The position numbers and the translations under genes are program-made. The notes below the pieces were generated by a model. It made no database searches. It worked only from the letters and a program-made list of their open reading frames with translations, and was not told the DNA's origin. Of a stretch of DNA of 64,000 nucleotides, positions 44,774-53,823 are shown piece by piece; the stretch's first letter is position 1; every line of letters starts with the position of its first letter. The DNA is from Bacillus sp. EB106-08-02-XG196 (lineage in GTDB: Bacteria > Bacillota > Bacilli > Bacillales > Cytobacillaceae), in NCBI RefSeq assembly GCF_013396335.1, contig NZ_JABWSY010000010.1:105517-169516 (forward strand), given 5' to 3'.

Positions 44774-45418
44774 TTATGCTTTTGTGTGTTTGATTGAATA
44801 GGCTGCGAGTTGTACACGGTTTTCTAGTTCTAGTTTTTCTAGTAGTTTTTTTATATGGTTTTTTACTGTGTTTTCTGCAATAAAAAGGTGTTGCCCGATT
44901 TGTTTGTTGGTCAAGCCTTCCGAAATTAAAAGCAGGATTTCCTTTTCTCTAGGTGTTAATGCTTTTAAAGTTTGAGAATGCTGCAGGTCTTTTTCTCTAA
45001 ACTGATAGAGCAGTTTTCCTGCCATTCCCCGAGTTGTTTCGATGGAACCGTCGACTACCGAGTGAAGATATTGGAGCCATTCATCTGGATCCATATTTTT
45101 GAGCAGATACCCTTGTGCGCCATATTGAATAGCGGTAAATAAATCAGCAACATTATCTGAGACACTTAACATAATGACTTTTATGAAAGGGGAGGTCTCT
45201 TTAATAATTTTTGTAGCCTCTAACCCATTTAAAATCGGCATTTCAATATCCATTAAAATAATATCAGGAATCAATCGCTGACTTAGTTCGATTACTTCTC
45301 TTCCATTTTTTGCCTGACCGACGATTTTGAAATAGGGGTCATCCTCAAGCATTTCACTAATGGCTAGACGTGCGTGGGGATGGTCATCCGCAATTAAGAT
45401 ACGAAATGGATTTGTCAC
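44774..45418 (-). CDS. NarL/LuxR-type response regulator
   Basis: A 214-residue regulator: receiver domain (LIADDHPHARLAI, phospho-acceptor Asp in DIILMDIEMP, Lys in YLLKNMD) and C-terminal HTH (LTPREKEILLLISEGLTNKQ). GTG 45418 starts one base after the kinase stop region. Its targets are unknown; the nos maturation operon directly upstream on the same strand is the obvious candidate. Confidence 0.88.
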   Translation of the reverse strand: MTNPFRILIADDHPHARLAISEMLEDDPYFKIVGQAKNGREVIELSQRLIPDIILMDIEMPILNGLEATKIIKETSPFIKVIMLSVSDNVADLFTAIQYGAQGYLLKNMDPDEWLQYLHSVVDGSIETTRGMAGKLLYQFREKDLQHSQTLKALTPREKEILLLISEGLTNKQIGQHLFIAENTVKNHIKKLLEKLELENRVQLAAYSIKHTKA

Positions 45419-45419
45419 C

Positions 45420-46211
45420 TTACTTTTCTCCTTTCAAAATTATTTTTGTTCCAAGTTTCTCTTCTGAAGTGATTTCTAAAGAAGCCTCTAATCGCTCTGA
45501 CCGTTCCTTTACCATGGAAATTCCATATTTATTTGACTGTAGTTCGGTAATATTGAATCCCTTCCCATTATCTTCTATTATCATTTCCCAATGTGAATCA
45601 CTTGTTTGCAAAGTGAAATTCACCCTAAATGCCTCTGAATGCTTTCGAATGTTTGTAAATGCCTCTTGGATAATTCCAAATAATTGCACTTCGTCAGCAG
45701 GAGTGAAGAGAGAATCCTTAATAGAAATATCAGTGAGTATATCAATCCCTGACACAATACTCCAATCTTCAAGCCAATTCTGAATCCGCTTTGAAAAAGA
45801 AACATGTTCGCTTGGACTGATACGTAAATTGAAAATTGCTTGACGTAAATGCGTGTCAATCGAATTAACAAGTGCTCCAGCTTCGTCTATTTTTCCTTTT
45901 TTTAAATGTACCTTAAGTAAAAAAAGGGTTTGGGCAATGCTATCATGTAATTCCTTTGCCAGTCTTTCTCTCTCTTCATAAATAGCGTGCATTTCTCGTT
46001 CCTTTGTAATCCGTTGGTTTTTCAAGTCAATCGTGCGAAACATCCAAGTGGAAAAGATATAAGAAATGATAAGGGTTAGGATGGTAATCACAAAGTTACC
46101 TGCCGTCATTGAAAGATTATGAAGCAGTACACTATGCCGAAAAAACTCAAATCCACCAATTAATACAGTTGGAATAAAAATGCTAAAAAACTTTAATGTA
46201 CGATAGGACAT
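45420..46211 (-). CDS. NarX/LiaS-type sensor histidine kinase
   Basis: A 263-residue kinase with two membrane helices near the N-terminus (about 8-26 and 33-55), a HisKA_3 domain with phospho-His in AKELHDSIAQTLFLLK and an ATPase domain (IRKHSEAFRV, IEDNGKGF, GISMVKERSE). Little extracytoplasmic sequence lies between the helices, so it likely senses within or near the membrane. AGGGAG lies 9 bases before ATG 46211. Operon with the response regulator. Confidence 0.86.
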   Translation of the reverse strand: MSYRTLKFFSIFIPTVLIGGFEFFRHSVLLHNLSMTAGNFVITILTLIISYIFSTWMFRTIDLKNQRITKEREMHAIYEERERLAKELHDSIAQTLFLLKVHLKKGKIDEAGALVNSIDTHLRQAIFNLRISPSEHVSFSKRIQNWLEDWSIVSGIDILTDISIKDSLFTPADEVQLFGIIQEAFTNIRKHSEAFRVNFTLQTSDSHWEMIIEDNGKGFNITELQSNKYGISMVKERSERLEASLEITSEEKLGTKIILKGEK

Positions 46212-46273
46212 GATTATTGCTCCCTTTTCACTTGTTCAGTCTTTACAATAGGCTGTTTTCGTAAAGAGTCTTA

Positions 46274-46303
46274 CAAAAAATCCAAGATTGCTCTTGGATT
46301 TTT
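46274..46303 (-). terminator. Terminator of the nosDLYF operon
   Basis: AAAAATCCAAGA and TCTTGGATTTTT form a 12-bp stem with a 4-base loop and a U tract on the minus strand, so the two-component genes have their own promoter. Confidence 0.8.
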
Positions 46304-46318
46304 GACAGTAGTTCGTTC

Positions 46319-47026
46319 TTATTGCTGTTTACGATACAAGTGTAACAAATCAACCATGAATTTATTAGTGTTAATATGGTCATTTTTTAGCATTGTGACC
46401 AATTTCCCGTCTTCCATAAATAAAACACGGTCCGCCACCTCTGAGGCAACATCCATCATATGAGTTGAAAAAATAATGGTTGAGCCGCTATTTTTAATAT
46501 CTTTTAGAAGCGTAATAAAAACATCAATCCAATAAGGGTCTAGACCATTAGTTGGTTCATCGAGAATCAAAACAGCGGGTGTCGCTGCCCATGCCTGTCC
46601 AAACAGCAGCCTCTGCCGCATCCCTTTGGATAAGTGCTTGACCATTTCGTGTTTTTTTTCTTCCAGCCCAAGAATTCGAATCACTTCCATTATACGGGTT
46701 TGCGGAATATTTCTGAAAGACCCATAAAAACATAAAAACTCCTGTACGGTCAGGGTCTCTTGGGCATAAAATTCATCTGGCATATACCCAATTAGGGATA
46801 CATATCTTTTTCTATTTTTAAGCAAATCTACATCTTCGATGATGACTGTGCCCTCACCTGGAGAAGAAATGCCGGCAAGGATATGGAGTAATGTGCTTTT
46901 CCCAGCGCCATTTCCTCCACAAAGGGCAATGCATTCCCCGGCTGCTACTTTCAATGAGAAGGGGTGAAGGGCAATTTTCTTTTTAAAAACCTTTGAAGCA
47001 CTTTTAATTTCTAGGCGATTAGTCAT
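46319..47026 (-). CDS. nosF: NosF-like ABC transporter ATPase
   Basis: A 235-residue ATPase: Walker A CGGNGAGKST, signature HLSKGMRQRLLFGQ (SKGM in place of SGGQ, as in NosF/CcmA-type ATPases), Walker B VLILDEPTNGLDP and switch His in FSTHMMD. ATG 47026 has AAGGAG upstream and overlaps the permease stop by 4 bases. With NosD, NosY and NosL it forms the system that supplies copper and/or sulfur for the nitrous oxide reductase copper centres. Confidence 0.82.
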   Translation of the reverse strand: MTNRLEIKSASKVFKKKIALHPFSLKVAAGECIALCGGNGAGKSTLLHILAGISSPGEGTVIIEDVDLLKNRKRYVSLIGYMPDEFYAQETLTVQEFLCFYGSFRNIPQTRIMEVIRILGLEEKKHEMVKHLSKGMRQRLLFGQAWAATPAVLILDEPTNGLDPYWIDVFITLLKDIKNSGSTIIFSTHMMDVASEVADRVLFMEDGKLVTMLKNDHINTNKFMVDLLHLYRKQQ

Positions 47027-47835
47027 TGCACCAGTCTCCTTCTCAAAATGAAGAATGATAGTGTTAATAATAAGATAAGGTAACAAAGTAGATAAACCAA
47101 AAGAATGAACCAGCTGGCATTAGATTGAATGAGTTGAACAATAGAATCATAGGATTGACCAAATATCGCCCCGCTGTCCCACTTAATGATTAGAAAAATA
47201 CGTAGAAACTCAGAAGGATTTAAGACCATCGCAGGCTTCATTAACGCATCAATCATCGTGTAAGGGACCAAACCTAACACCGCAATAAGTGCTGTGGGCC
47301 AAATCATTATTAGAAAAAACCAGATGGCTACCGTTAACGTTAATGCTTTCCATCTTGTTCGAGCTAAGGTACCGAGAAAGATGCCTAGAAGGAGAAAAGT
47401 AAAGATGAGAAGCAGTGAAAATAGATGGATGCCAAGCAGCCACTTTATTGATAGCTCGATTCCTGCCGCCAAACCAATTGCCATACTGATTCCATAACTA
47501 AGTGTGAACACAACTGTTTGTGCAGTAAACAAGCCAATAAATTTTCCGAATAAATAAGTAGGAATACTAATAGGATAGGTACATAATAAAGCCCATTGTC
47601 CGTTTTCAAATTCATTTGTAATGGAAAAAGAGCTGATAATCATCATAAATAGGGGGAGTAAATATAAAATAATATTTACAATGGTCCCTGTAATATTGGT
47701 AAAGCCAGAAATACTATCATTTGTCCCTTCTAGCAAAAAGAGGAGTGAAAATACTGAACACCAAAGGAGTAAAAAAGAATAATAAGAGCGTTGCCGTGTC
47801 ATTGTTTTCCATTCAGAGAACCATAAATTTCGCAT
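47023..47835 (-). CDS. nosY: NosY-like ABC transporter permease
   Basis: A 270-residue permease with six membrane helices. NEFENGQWALLCTYPISIPTY after helix 2 is the ATPase-contact region of ABC-2 type permeases such as NosY. ATG 47835 follows GAAAGGAAGT. It lies between nosL and nosF and is coupled to nosF. Confidence 0.8.
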   Translation of the reverse strand: MRNLWFSEWKTMTRQRSYYSFLLLWCSVFSLLFLLEGTNDSISGFTNITGTIVNIILYLLPLFMMIISSFSITNEFENGQWALLCTYPISIPTYLFGKFIGLFTAQTVVFTLSYGISMAIGLAAGIELSIKWLLGIHLFSLLLIFTFLLLGIFLGTLARTRWKALTLTVAIWFFLIMIWPTALIAVLGLVPYTMIDALMKPAMVLNPSEFLRIFLIIKWDSGAIFGQSYDSIVQLIQSNASWFILLVYLLCYLILLLTLSFFILRRRLVQ

Positions 47836-47918
47836 AGGTTGACTTCCTTTCAAGTAAAAAGACAATCTTGATTGACTGCCTTTTTGACTTCATCTTCTTG
47901 ATGCCTTTGGGTAGACTC

Positions 47919-48455
47919 TTAGTGAGCACTAGCTTTCGTATCTTCCTTTTCACTATGGCCATCCATTTTCATTTTTTTCATTTCTTCCATCATTTCTTTA
48001 TTTTTTTCCCATGAATGCTTCTCTAAGTCGGTATAGGTTAATAGGCTGCCTTCATTTTCAACAATGAAATTTTGCGCATCATCTTTGGTTGTAAAAGAGA
48101 TTATATTGTAGGCCATTGGGGTTTTGATGGCTTTACCATACACATAAGTGGCATTTTCCATTTCAATCCACTCACTTGTGGAATAATCTCTTACAAACTT
48201 GGCATCAACTTTTTCATTCTCGTTTTCCTTCATCCATTGATTCATACAACCAATATCATCAAAGACGATTGCTTTCCCGTTTTTAAGGATAATTTCAGTA
48301 GCAAATTGGTTATCTTTTACCTGCATATTGCAAATTTCACATTTAGCCGTTTCTTCATGAATAGCCACAGGGTTTATTTCTTTTTTTCCACAGCCGGTGA
48401 TCATCAATAATGCAAGGATTGTAATTAGAATTATTTTTAAGATATAGCGGTTCAT
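47919..48455 (-). CDS. nosL: NosL-like copper-binding lipoprotein
   Basis: A 178-residue lipoprotein with lipobox ITGCG (Cys about 22). CEICNMQVKDNQFATEI is the NosL copper-binding motif, and DDIGCMNQWM the second conserved block. The tail is rich in Met, Lys and His (MMEEMKKMKMDGHSE), another possible metal-binding part. NosL delivers Cu+ for NosZ maturation. ATG overlaps the nosD stop by 4 bases. Confidence 0.86.
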   Translation of the reverse strand: MNRYILKIILITILALLMITGCGKKEINPVAIHEETAKCEICNMQVKDNQFATEIILKNGKAIVFDDIGCMNQWMKENENEKVDAKFVRDYSTSEWIEMENATYVYGKAIKTPMAYNIISFTTKDDAQNFIVENEGSLLTYTDLEKHSWEKNKEMMEEMKKMKMDGHSEKEDTKASAH

Positions 48456-49732
48456 ATTTTTTTCCTCCCTAAATAGATAAATAGTAGACTACTAATAATC
48501 ATGAACATACTGATCATCCATGCGATAGAACGGCTAGTTTCCTGTTTGATATCAAAATGGATATTGTTCTTCATTAAAGGGCTATTATCCTCTACAAGGA
48601 CACTTTCCGGACTCTTTAACATTTTTTGCAGCAATAACATTCCAGGGTGTTGAAAAAATAGTTGATAAGCCGGAACATCCTTTGATAGATTAAGAAAATA
48701 TGGATCGGCCCGGTATGGAAGGTTACTTAACCTATCCCCATCAGTATCAAGCTTCAAAGCTGCATCCCAGTAGTTATTTTCGATGATATTATGGGTCTCT
48801 TCTTTTGCTTGTATCTCATTTACATTGCTAGAAAAGGAATTGTTTGTGATTCGATTATTTTCAATTTTGGTTATTTGGGCTCCGACAAAGTTGGCAGTAA
48901 AATTGTTGCTGACGATTTCATTGTTGTTTGAATCCTCCATATACATTCCAACTCGATTCGTTGATATGGAATTTTTGCGAATGGCAGATTCATGAATATC
49001 ATAGAGTAGAAGTCCCTGTGCATTCACATTCTGGTTATTATCCGTTAATTTATTTGCCTCAATGAGGGAACCTTTGGTGCCCATAATCATTGCACCTGTA
49101 AAATTTTTCCTAGAAATGTTATCTCTAATAGTTATATAATTTGAAAACATAATGTGAAATCCGTATCTTGAATTCTGAACCGTATTTTCTATAAAGGTGT
49201 TGTGGTGGCTATTTTCCATATAGAATCCGTCTTCGACATGTTTCATTTGAATACGTTCAAATCTATTAGAATTTGATTGCCACAAGTCAACCCCATTTTC
49301 ACTGCCTTGCCCCGAGATCGTTATATTTCGCACCATCGATTTTTTTGTATTATCGAACTGGATTCCTCGTATTGGAGTTACGATTGTTAAATCCTCAAGT
49401 AAATGATTTTGACCGCTGACTAAGATAGCTGCGGGGCTTTCGTCTTTAGGACAGCTCACTATTGCAATCCCTATAAGGCTTACGTCTTGACCAGTTACAG
49501 TAATCATTGGCTTGGTGGAACAGGATTGGAAAGTGGCTCCCTTTTCGCCAACTAGTACAATGGGCTTATCTAGAACGATCGGTTCGTGGTAAACTCCCTT
49601 TTTCAAATAAAGAGTACCGCCTTCCATAGTTGAATCAATTCTTGATTGAAGTGTCTGATCAGCAAAAACCTCCCTGCTATTTAGTAAAGACATCAAACCA
49701 AAAATAATAAAAAACGACATAATAACCTTCAT
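48452..49732 (-). CDS. nosD: NosD-like beta-helix maturation protein
   Basis: A 426-residue exported protein: signal peptide (residues 1-24), right-handed parallel beta-helix with many N-x-I/F repeats (SNSNRFERIQMK, SHHNTFIENTV, NNEIVSNNFTA), and a C-terminal membrane helix (SIAWMISMFMIISSLLFIYLG). This is the NosD/CASH plan. First gene of nosD-nosL-nosY-nosF. AGGAAGG is somewhat far (13 bases) from ATG 49732; ATG 49720 is an alternative. No nosZ lies upstream; the divergent neighbour is a cytochrome c peroxidase. Confidence 0.85.
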   Translation of the reverse strand: MKVIMSFFIIFGLMSLLNSREVFADQTLQSRIDSTMEGGTLYLKKGVYHEPIVLDKPIVLVGEKGATFQSCSTKPMITVTGQDVSLIGIAIVSCPKDESPAAILVSGQNHLLEDLTIVTPIRGIQFDNTKKSMVRNITISGQGSENGVDLWQSNSNRFERIQMKHVEDGFYMENSHHNTFIENTVQNSRYGFHIMFSNYITIRDNISRKNFTGAMIMGTKGSLIEANKLTDNNQNVNAQGLLLYDIHESAIRKNSISTNRVGMYMEDSNNNEIVSNNFTANFVGAQITKIENNRITNNSFSSNVNEIQAKEETHNIIENNYWDAALKLDTDGDRLSNLPYRADPYFLNLSKDVPAYQLFFQHPGMLLLQKMLKSPESVLVEDNSPLMKNNIHFDIKQETSRSIAWMISMFMIISSLLFIYLGRKKI

Positions 49733-49958
49733 AATAAAAAAATTCCTTCCTGAGAAAGACCTTTATACTACTAAATTAGTTAAAATCACCATTATTTCAT
49801 ATGACCCTTTGGGGCTATAATTCCTATGAATATGAACTTTTTTTGAACAAAAAAATATCAGAAATTGTTTGCTAATTTCTTCACATTCGGGTGCTCTTTT
49901 TTATTAAAACCAATTTTATAATGGTGATAAGATAAATAAACCAGAGGAGCACTCTAAT

Positions 49959-51056
49959 ATGAAAAGAAGGATAGTGAAGGGCGCAGTTTTTACTTTATTA
50001 ATATGTATTGGATTGTCGGCATGTGGAGAGAAGGAGAAGGTAAAGGCTCCGACAAATCTTCAATCAGAGAACCAGGAGGCAGCACAAAACAGTGAGGTTA
50101 CTCCAAGGGAGCTTCTAGACAGCCTTCGTAATCATACGACACTTGTACCTATAGGAGATATACCGATTCCTGAGGAAAATCCAATGAAGCCGGAAGTGCT
50201 TGAACTTGGTCGAGCGTTATTTTTTGATCCGAGACTTTCAGGGAATAATCAGGTTAGCTGTGCTACTTGTCATGACCCAAATTTGGGTTATGGCGACGCA
50301 AAACCGACTTTTGATAAATATACAGGTGGTAATGGTGAAAGGAACAGCCCAACTGTCATTAATTCCGGTTATTACACGTCCAACTTTTGGGATGGCCGAG
50401 CGGCTTCTCTAGAGGAGCAAGCACTGGGACCGATTCAAAATCCTGATGAAATGAACCAGCCGATTGATGAACTTATTAAAGAATTATCAGCCATAAAAGG
50501 CTATCGAGAACGTTTCCAAGCGGCATTTAATGAAGGAGTAACAGAACAAAATATTGCAAAAGCCCTTGCTGCTTTCCAAAGGCAAATTGTTGTAAACGAT
50601 ACTCCTTACGACAGGTTCCTGGAAGGGGAAACAGAGGCATTAACGAAACAAGAGATCAGAGGACTCCGATTGTTCACAGGAAAAGCCTTTTGTGTGACCT
50701 GCCACAATGGCCCCAACCTATCTGATAACAATTTTTACAATATCGGACTCAATACTGAAGACGAAGGCCGAAAAGCGGTTACAGAGCAGGAAGGGGATTT
50801 AGGCCGAATTCGTACGCCTGGATTATATGGAATAACTCATACTGCTCCATACATGCGGGATGGCAGTCTTACTACACTTGAAGAAGTAATTGATTACTAT
50901 GACCGTGGCGGCGATGACCACCCTAATAAGAGCTTTTTTATCCAAAAATTTATGAGTCCTATTGGCTTAACAGACCAAGAGAAAGCAGATTTATTGGCTT
51001 TTCTAAAAACCTTAGGTGGAGAGCCGCCGATATATGCAAAACCAGAGCTTCCGTAA
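49959..51056 (+). CDS. Di-heme cytochrome c peroxidase (lipoprotein)
   Basis: A 365-residue CcpA/MauG-family protein. Lipobox LSACG (Cys about 23), a low-complexity linker, then two heme c sites, CATCH (about residue 103) and CVTCH (about 247). FFDPRLSGNNQVSCATCHDP and GLYGITHTAPYMRDGS with the distal axial Met are conserved. It reduces H2O2 with electrons from small c-type cytochromes on the outer face of the membrane. AGAGGAG upstream of ATG 49959. Divergent from nosD. Confidence 0.92.
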   Translation: MKRRIVKGAVFTLLICIGLSACGEKEKVKAPTNLQSENQEAAQNSEVTPRELLDSLRNHTTLVPIGDIPIPEENPMKPEVLELGRALFFDPRLSGNNQVSCATCHDPNLGYGDAKPTFDKYTGGNGERNSPTVINSGYYTSNFWDGRAASLEEQALGPIQNPDEMNQPIDELIKELSAIKGYRERFQAAFNEGVTEQNIAKALAAFQRQIVVNDTPYDRFLEGETEALTKQEIRGLRLFTGKAFCVTCHNGPNLSDNNFYNIGLNTEDEGRKAVTEQEGDLGRIRTPGLYGITHTAPYMRDGSLTTLEEVIDYYDRGGDDHPNKSFFIQKFMSPIGLTDQEKADLLAFLKTLGGEPPIYAKPELP

Positions 51057-51062
51057 AGTAAT

Positions 51063-51103
51063 AAATGCCTGAGCCCCTATAAGCTAGGGGCTCAGGCATT
51101 TAT
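51063..51103. terminator. Bidirectional terminator
   Basis: A 15-bp stem AAATGCCTGAGCCCC and complement with a 9-base loop lies between converging genes. Confidence 0.85.
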
Positions 51104-52083
51104 TTTATGGATGTTTCCAACTTTTTAATGACCTTTTTATAGTGTTTAATAGAGGTTAGTTTGCCAGTATAGGAAACTTGGTTTTTATCATCTAAAGATA
51201 TGAACGTGATTGCAAGCTTCGGAAAAAATTTCTTGGACCGAAAACGAAGGTCTTTCCAGTAAATAAAATAGCCGTTTTTTCTTTTTTGAACAAAAGGGTA
51301 GGCAAAATGGGTGCTCCTAAGGAAGCTGTCAACCTGCTGATCCATGCTGCTGTTTAAAACCAAACCAGGGTAGTCTATTTTCTTTAAAAAGGTATGCTCT
51401 ATCCATAAGCCTCCCTTCGAGTAAGACCCGAATAAAAAGTCTTGACTGGTTTCAATCATAATATTCCAGTGGAAAGCAGCTGTTTTAGGAATCATTTTTA
51501 TCTGAAGTGCATTTTGAAAATGCTGTTTAAGCTTCCATTTCGTATAGTGAGTAGATATCATCCGAATGAAAAGGTAAAGGACAATTCCTAAATAAACGAA
51601 AGAAAAGACTCTCCCTGTATCAAAAAAAGGAAGCAAACTAAATCCAAGGACATGGAGCATAATGATATATGGATCAACTAATGGGAGGAAATCTAAGGAT
51701 AGCCATTTTGTAGAAAATGGGCGTAATGCCTGTGTACCATTTACATTAAACAAATCTAAAAGAACATGTAAAATAACGGCAAGCAGGACCCATAAGAATA
51801 AGTGTGAAATAGAGCTGACTTGGAGGAATGGCAAAATGGCTGAAGTAGTAAGCATGCTCCATATAGGGATGGCTGGCAGTGAGTGTGACCACCCCCGATG
51901 ATTTTTTAAATAACTGCTTTTCCCCTTCAATCGATACATAAAGTCAAAATCAGGTGCGTTAGAACCGACTACAGTTCCGATGAGGACGGCGGTCGATAAG
52001 GCACTATTGTTTGAAACCACAGGGTCAATTTGAGCAAGAGCGCCAAGGCCGAAGCCAATAATAATGTGAGAAAATGTATCCAT
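51100..52083 (-). CDS. YfhP-like membrane-bound metal-dependent hydrolase
   Basis: A 327-residue protein of the YdjM/LexA-binding hydrolase family, same length as B. subtilis YfhP. Metal-ligand candidates are in MDTFSHIIIGF, SNAPDFDF, HRGWSHSL and HVLLDLFN. Four membrane helices lie in the first 180 residues; the rest is soluble. Function not established, though YfhP affects other genes in B. subtilis. GAGGAAGGG upstream. Confidence 0.85.
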   Translation of the reverse strand: MDTFSHIIIGFGLGALAQIDPVVSNNSALSTAVLIGTVVGSNAPDFDFMYRLKGKSSYLKNHRGWSHSLPAIPIWSMLTTSAILPFLQVSSISHLFLWVLLAVILHVLLDLFNVNGTQALRPFSTKWLSLDFLPLVDPYIIMLHVLGFSLLPFFDTGRVFSFVYLGIVLYLFIRMISTHYTKWKLKQHFQNALQIKMIPKTAAFHWNIMIETSQDFLFGSYSKGGLWIEHTFLKKIDYPGLVLNSSMDQQVDSFLRSTHFAYPFVQKRKNGYFIYWKDLRFRSKKFFPKLAITFISLDDKNQVSYTGKLTSIKHYKKVIKKLETSIK

Positions 52084-52101
52084 TACCCTTCCTCCTTAGC
52101 T

Positions 52102-53244
52102 TCAAGCATATATTTTTTTTGCGGTTTCATTGATAACACTAGAATATTGGTGTATAACGTCTTCAAAAATCTGATCCCATTTTTGTGTAAGTGCATACTT
52201 CCTAGCATTGCCCGCCATTTGAACACGTAAAGATTCATTGTCTAACAAGTGAATGATATTAATGATAAAATCCTCTGCATTCCCCGGTTCGCACAAGTAT
52301 CCAGTAACGCCTGTCGAAATAATATTTTTCACTCCGCCCGCATTCGCCCCAATTACAGGTGTCCCGCTTGCAAGAGCTTCAAGAACAACATTTCCAAAGG
52401 TTTCAGTGGGAGAGGGGAAAACAAATAAGTCTGTTGCTGAATAGGCCTCGGCTAATTCAACGCCTTTCAAATAGCCGGTAAAGGTCATATTTGGAACATC
52501 AGACATTTTGAGCTCGTCGAGAAGCGGGCCATCCCCTGCAATGAGCCAATGTACTTGATCATTTATTTCAGGAGGTAAAGAACCAGCGACTTTCATGAGC
52601 GTTTTTAAATCCTTTTCTGGCGCCAGTCTGCCAACATAAGTAAGGATGAATTTTTCAGAAATGGCATATCGATTGCGAATAATCTCTTTCTCATAAAATG
52701 GATGGTAGAATTGGCAATCTACACCTCTTGGCCAGATTTCTAGATTCCTGAAACCTCGGTTATTTAGTTTTTCAAAACTATCCATTGAAGGTACAAAGAG
52801 TTTTTCAAAAGAACGATGAAACCATTTCATATATTTCCAAAGAGGTTTAGCTAGGAATTGCAGGTCATAAAAGTGTAAATAGTCATTGAAGTCGGTATGA
52901 TAGGAGCCGACAAGGGGAATATTTAATTTCTTAGCAAAATATACACCGGAAAGACCAACAGTGAAAGGAGTTGCGACATGAATCAGATCTGGAGAAAATT
53001 GCTCAATCTCTGCCTTAAGCTGCAGGATGTTAGGAAAAGCTAATCTACATTCAGGATAAAGGAAAAAGGGCAGGCTTTTTAATCGGTGAATATGGTCTGA
53101 AATATATTCATTTGAAACGGAAATAGGAGCAAAAACCTTATAGGAAATATCTTGAGTTTCAAGATAGTCAGTAAATTTTTTGAGTGTATTTGCAACCCCG
53201 TTTACTTCCGGATAAAAGGTATCTGTGAAAATAGCAATTTTCAT
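52102..53244 (-). CDS. GT4 glycosyltransferase (mannosyltransferase-like)
   Basis: A 380-residue GT-B enzyme. IAIFTDTFYPEVNGVANTLK at the N-terminus, HYHTDF-like GSYHTDFNDY, then FILTYVGRLAPEKDLKTLM and the EX7E region SPTETFGNVVLEALASGTPV. Close in pattern to glycolipid mannosyl/glucosyl transferases. AGGAGGGG upstream. Forms a same-strand set with a PAP2 phosphatase and UDP-glucose dehydrogenase, suggesting envelope glycolipid or polymer synthesis. Confidence 0.87.
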   Translation of the reverse strand: MKIAIFTDTFYPEVNGVANTLKKFTDYLETQDISYKVFAPISVSNEYISDHIHRLKSLPFFLYPECRLAFPNILQLKAEIEQFSPDLIHVATPFTVGLSGVYFAKKLNIPLVGSYHTDFNDYLHFYDLQFLAKPLWKYMKWFHRSFEKLFVPSMDSFEKLNNRGFRNLEIWPRGVDCQFYHPFYEKEIIRNRYAISEKFILTYVGRLAPEKDLKTLMKVAGSLPPEINDQVHWLIAGDGPLLDELKMSDVPNMTFTGYLKGVELAEAYSATDLFVFPSPTETFGNVVLEALASGTPVIGANAGGVKNIISTGVTGYLCEPGNAEDFIINIIHLLDNESLRVQMAGNARKYALTQKWDQIFEDVIHQYSSVINETAKKIYA

Positions 53245-53277
53245 ATTAGCCCCTCCTGTTGTTAAATCGAATCATTT

Positions 53278-53805
53278 CTAATATATGAAATAAAAACAGA
53301 GACTTCCGAAGCACGCTCCTAGAATCCCCCCTGCAATAACGTCCGAAGGATAATGAAGCCCTAAATAGATTCTCGAAATCCCTACAGATAGCCCTAAAGG
53401 AAAGAGAATAGCAGCTAATGAGGGTATTTGAATCATAAAGGGAACAATAACCGAGAAAACAGCTGTTGTATGACCTGATGGAAAAGAATGATCTTTCAAA
53501 GGATTAGGTAAGATTTTTGTTGTTTCGATTTGTAGATAGGGCCTTTTTCGCGGGAAAAGCTTTTTAACCAGTTGAACAGGTATATGACTTAGAGCTAAGG
53601 CGGCAGCACTTGAAATGGCTGTAAGTCTAGTTTGATTTGATGAAAAGATGACGAGTAACAATGTTGTTACACTGATAAAGAGAGCACCGCCAATTTGAGT
53701 TATCGTACGGAAAAAGAGATTCATGATCCTTTTATCAAAATGGCTATTAATCTGTTGAAAAACTTTGCATTCAAATTGATATAAGGTTTGAATTTTTCTC
53801 ATCAT
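53278..53805 (-). CDS. PAP2-family phosphatase (undecaprenyl-diphosphatase-like)
   Basis: A 175-residue six-helix membrane phosphatase. The three-part PAP2 signature is complete: KKLFPRKRP, PSGHTTAVFS and SRIYLGLHYPSDVIAG with the catalytic histidines. Similar to BcrC-type enzymes that recycle undecaprenyl diphosphate, or to lipid phosphatases. It lies between UDP-glucose dehydrogenase and the glycosyltransferase, with 18-33 base gaps. Confidence 0.87.
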   Translation of the reverse strand: MMRKIQTLYQFECKVFQQINSHFDKRIMNLFFRTITQIGGALFISVTTLLLVIFSSNQTRLTAISSAAALALSHIPVQLVKKLFPRKRPYLQIETTKILPNPLKDHSFPSGHTTAVFSVIVPFMIQIPSLAAILFPLGLSVGISRIYLGLHYPSDVIAGGILGACFGSLCFYFIY

Positions 53806-53823
53806 GACTGTGTCTCCCTTTAA

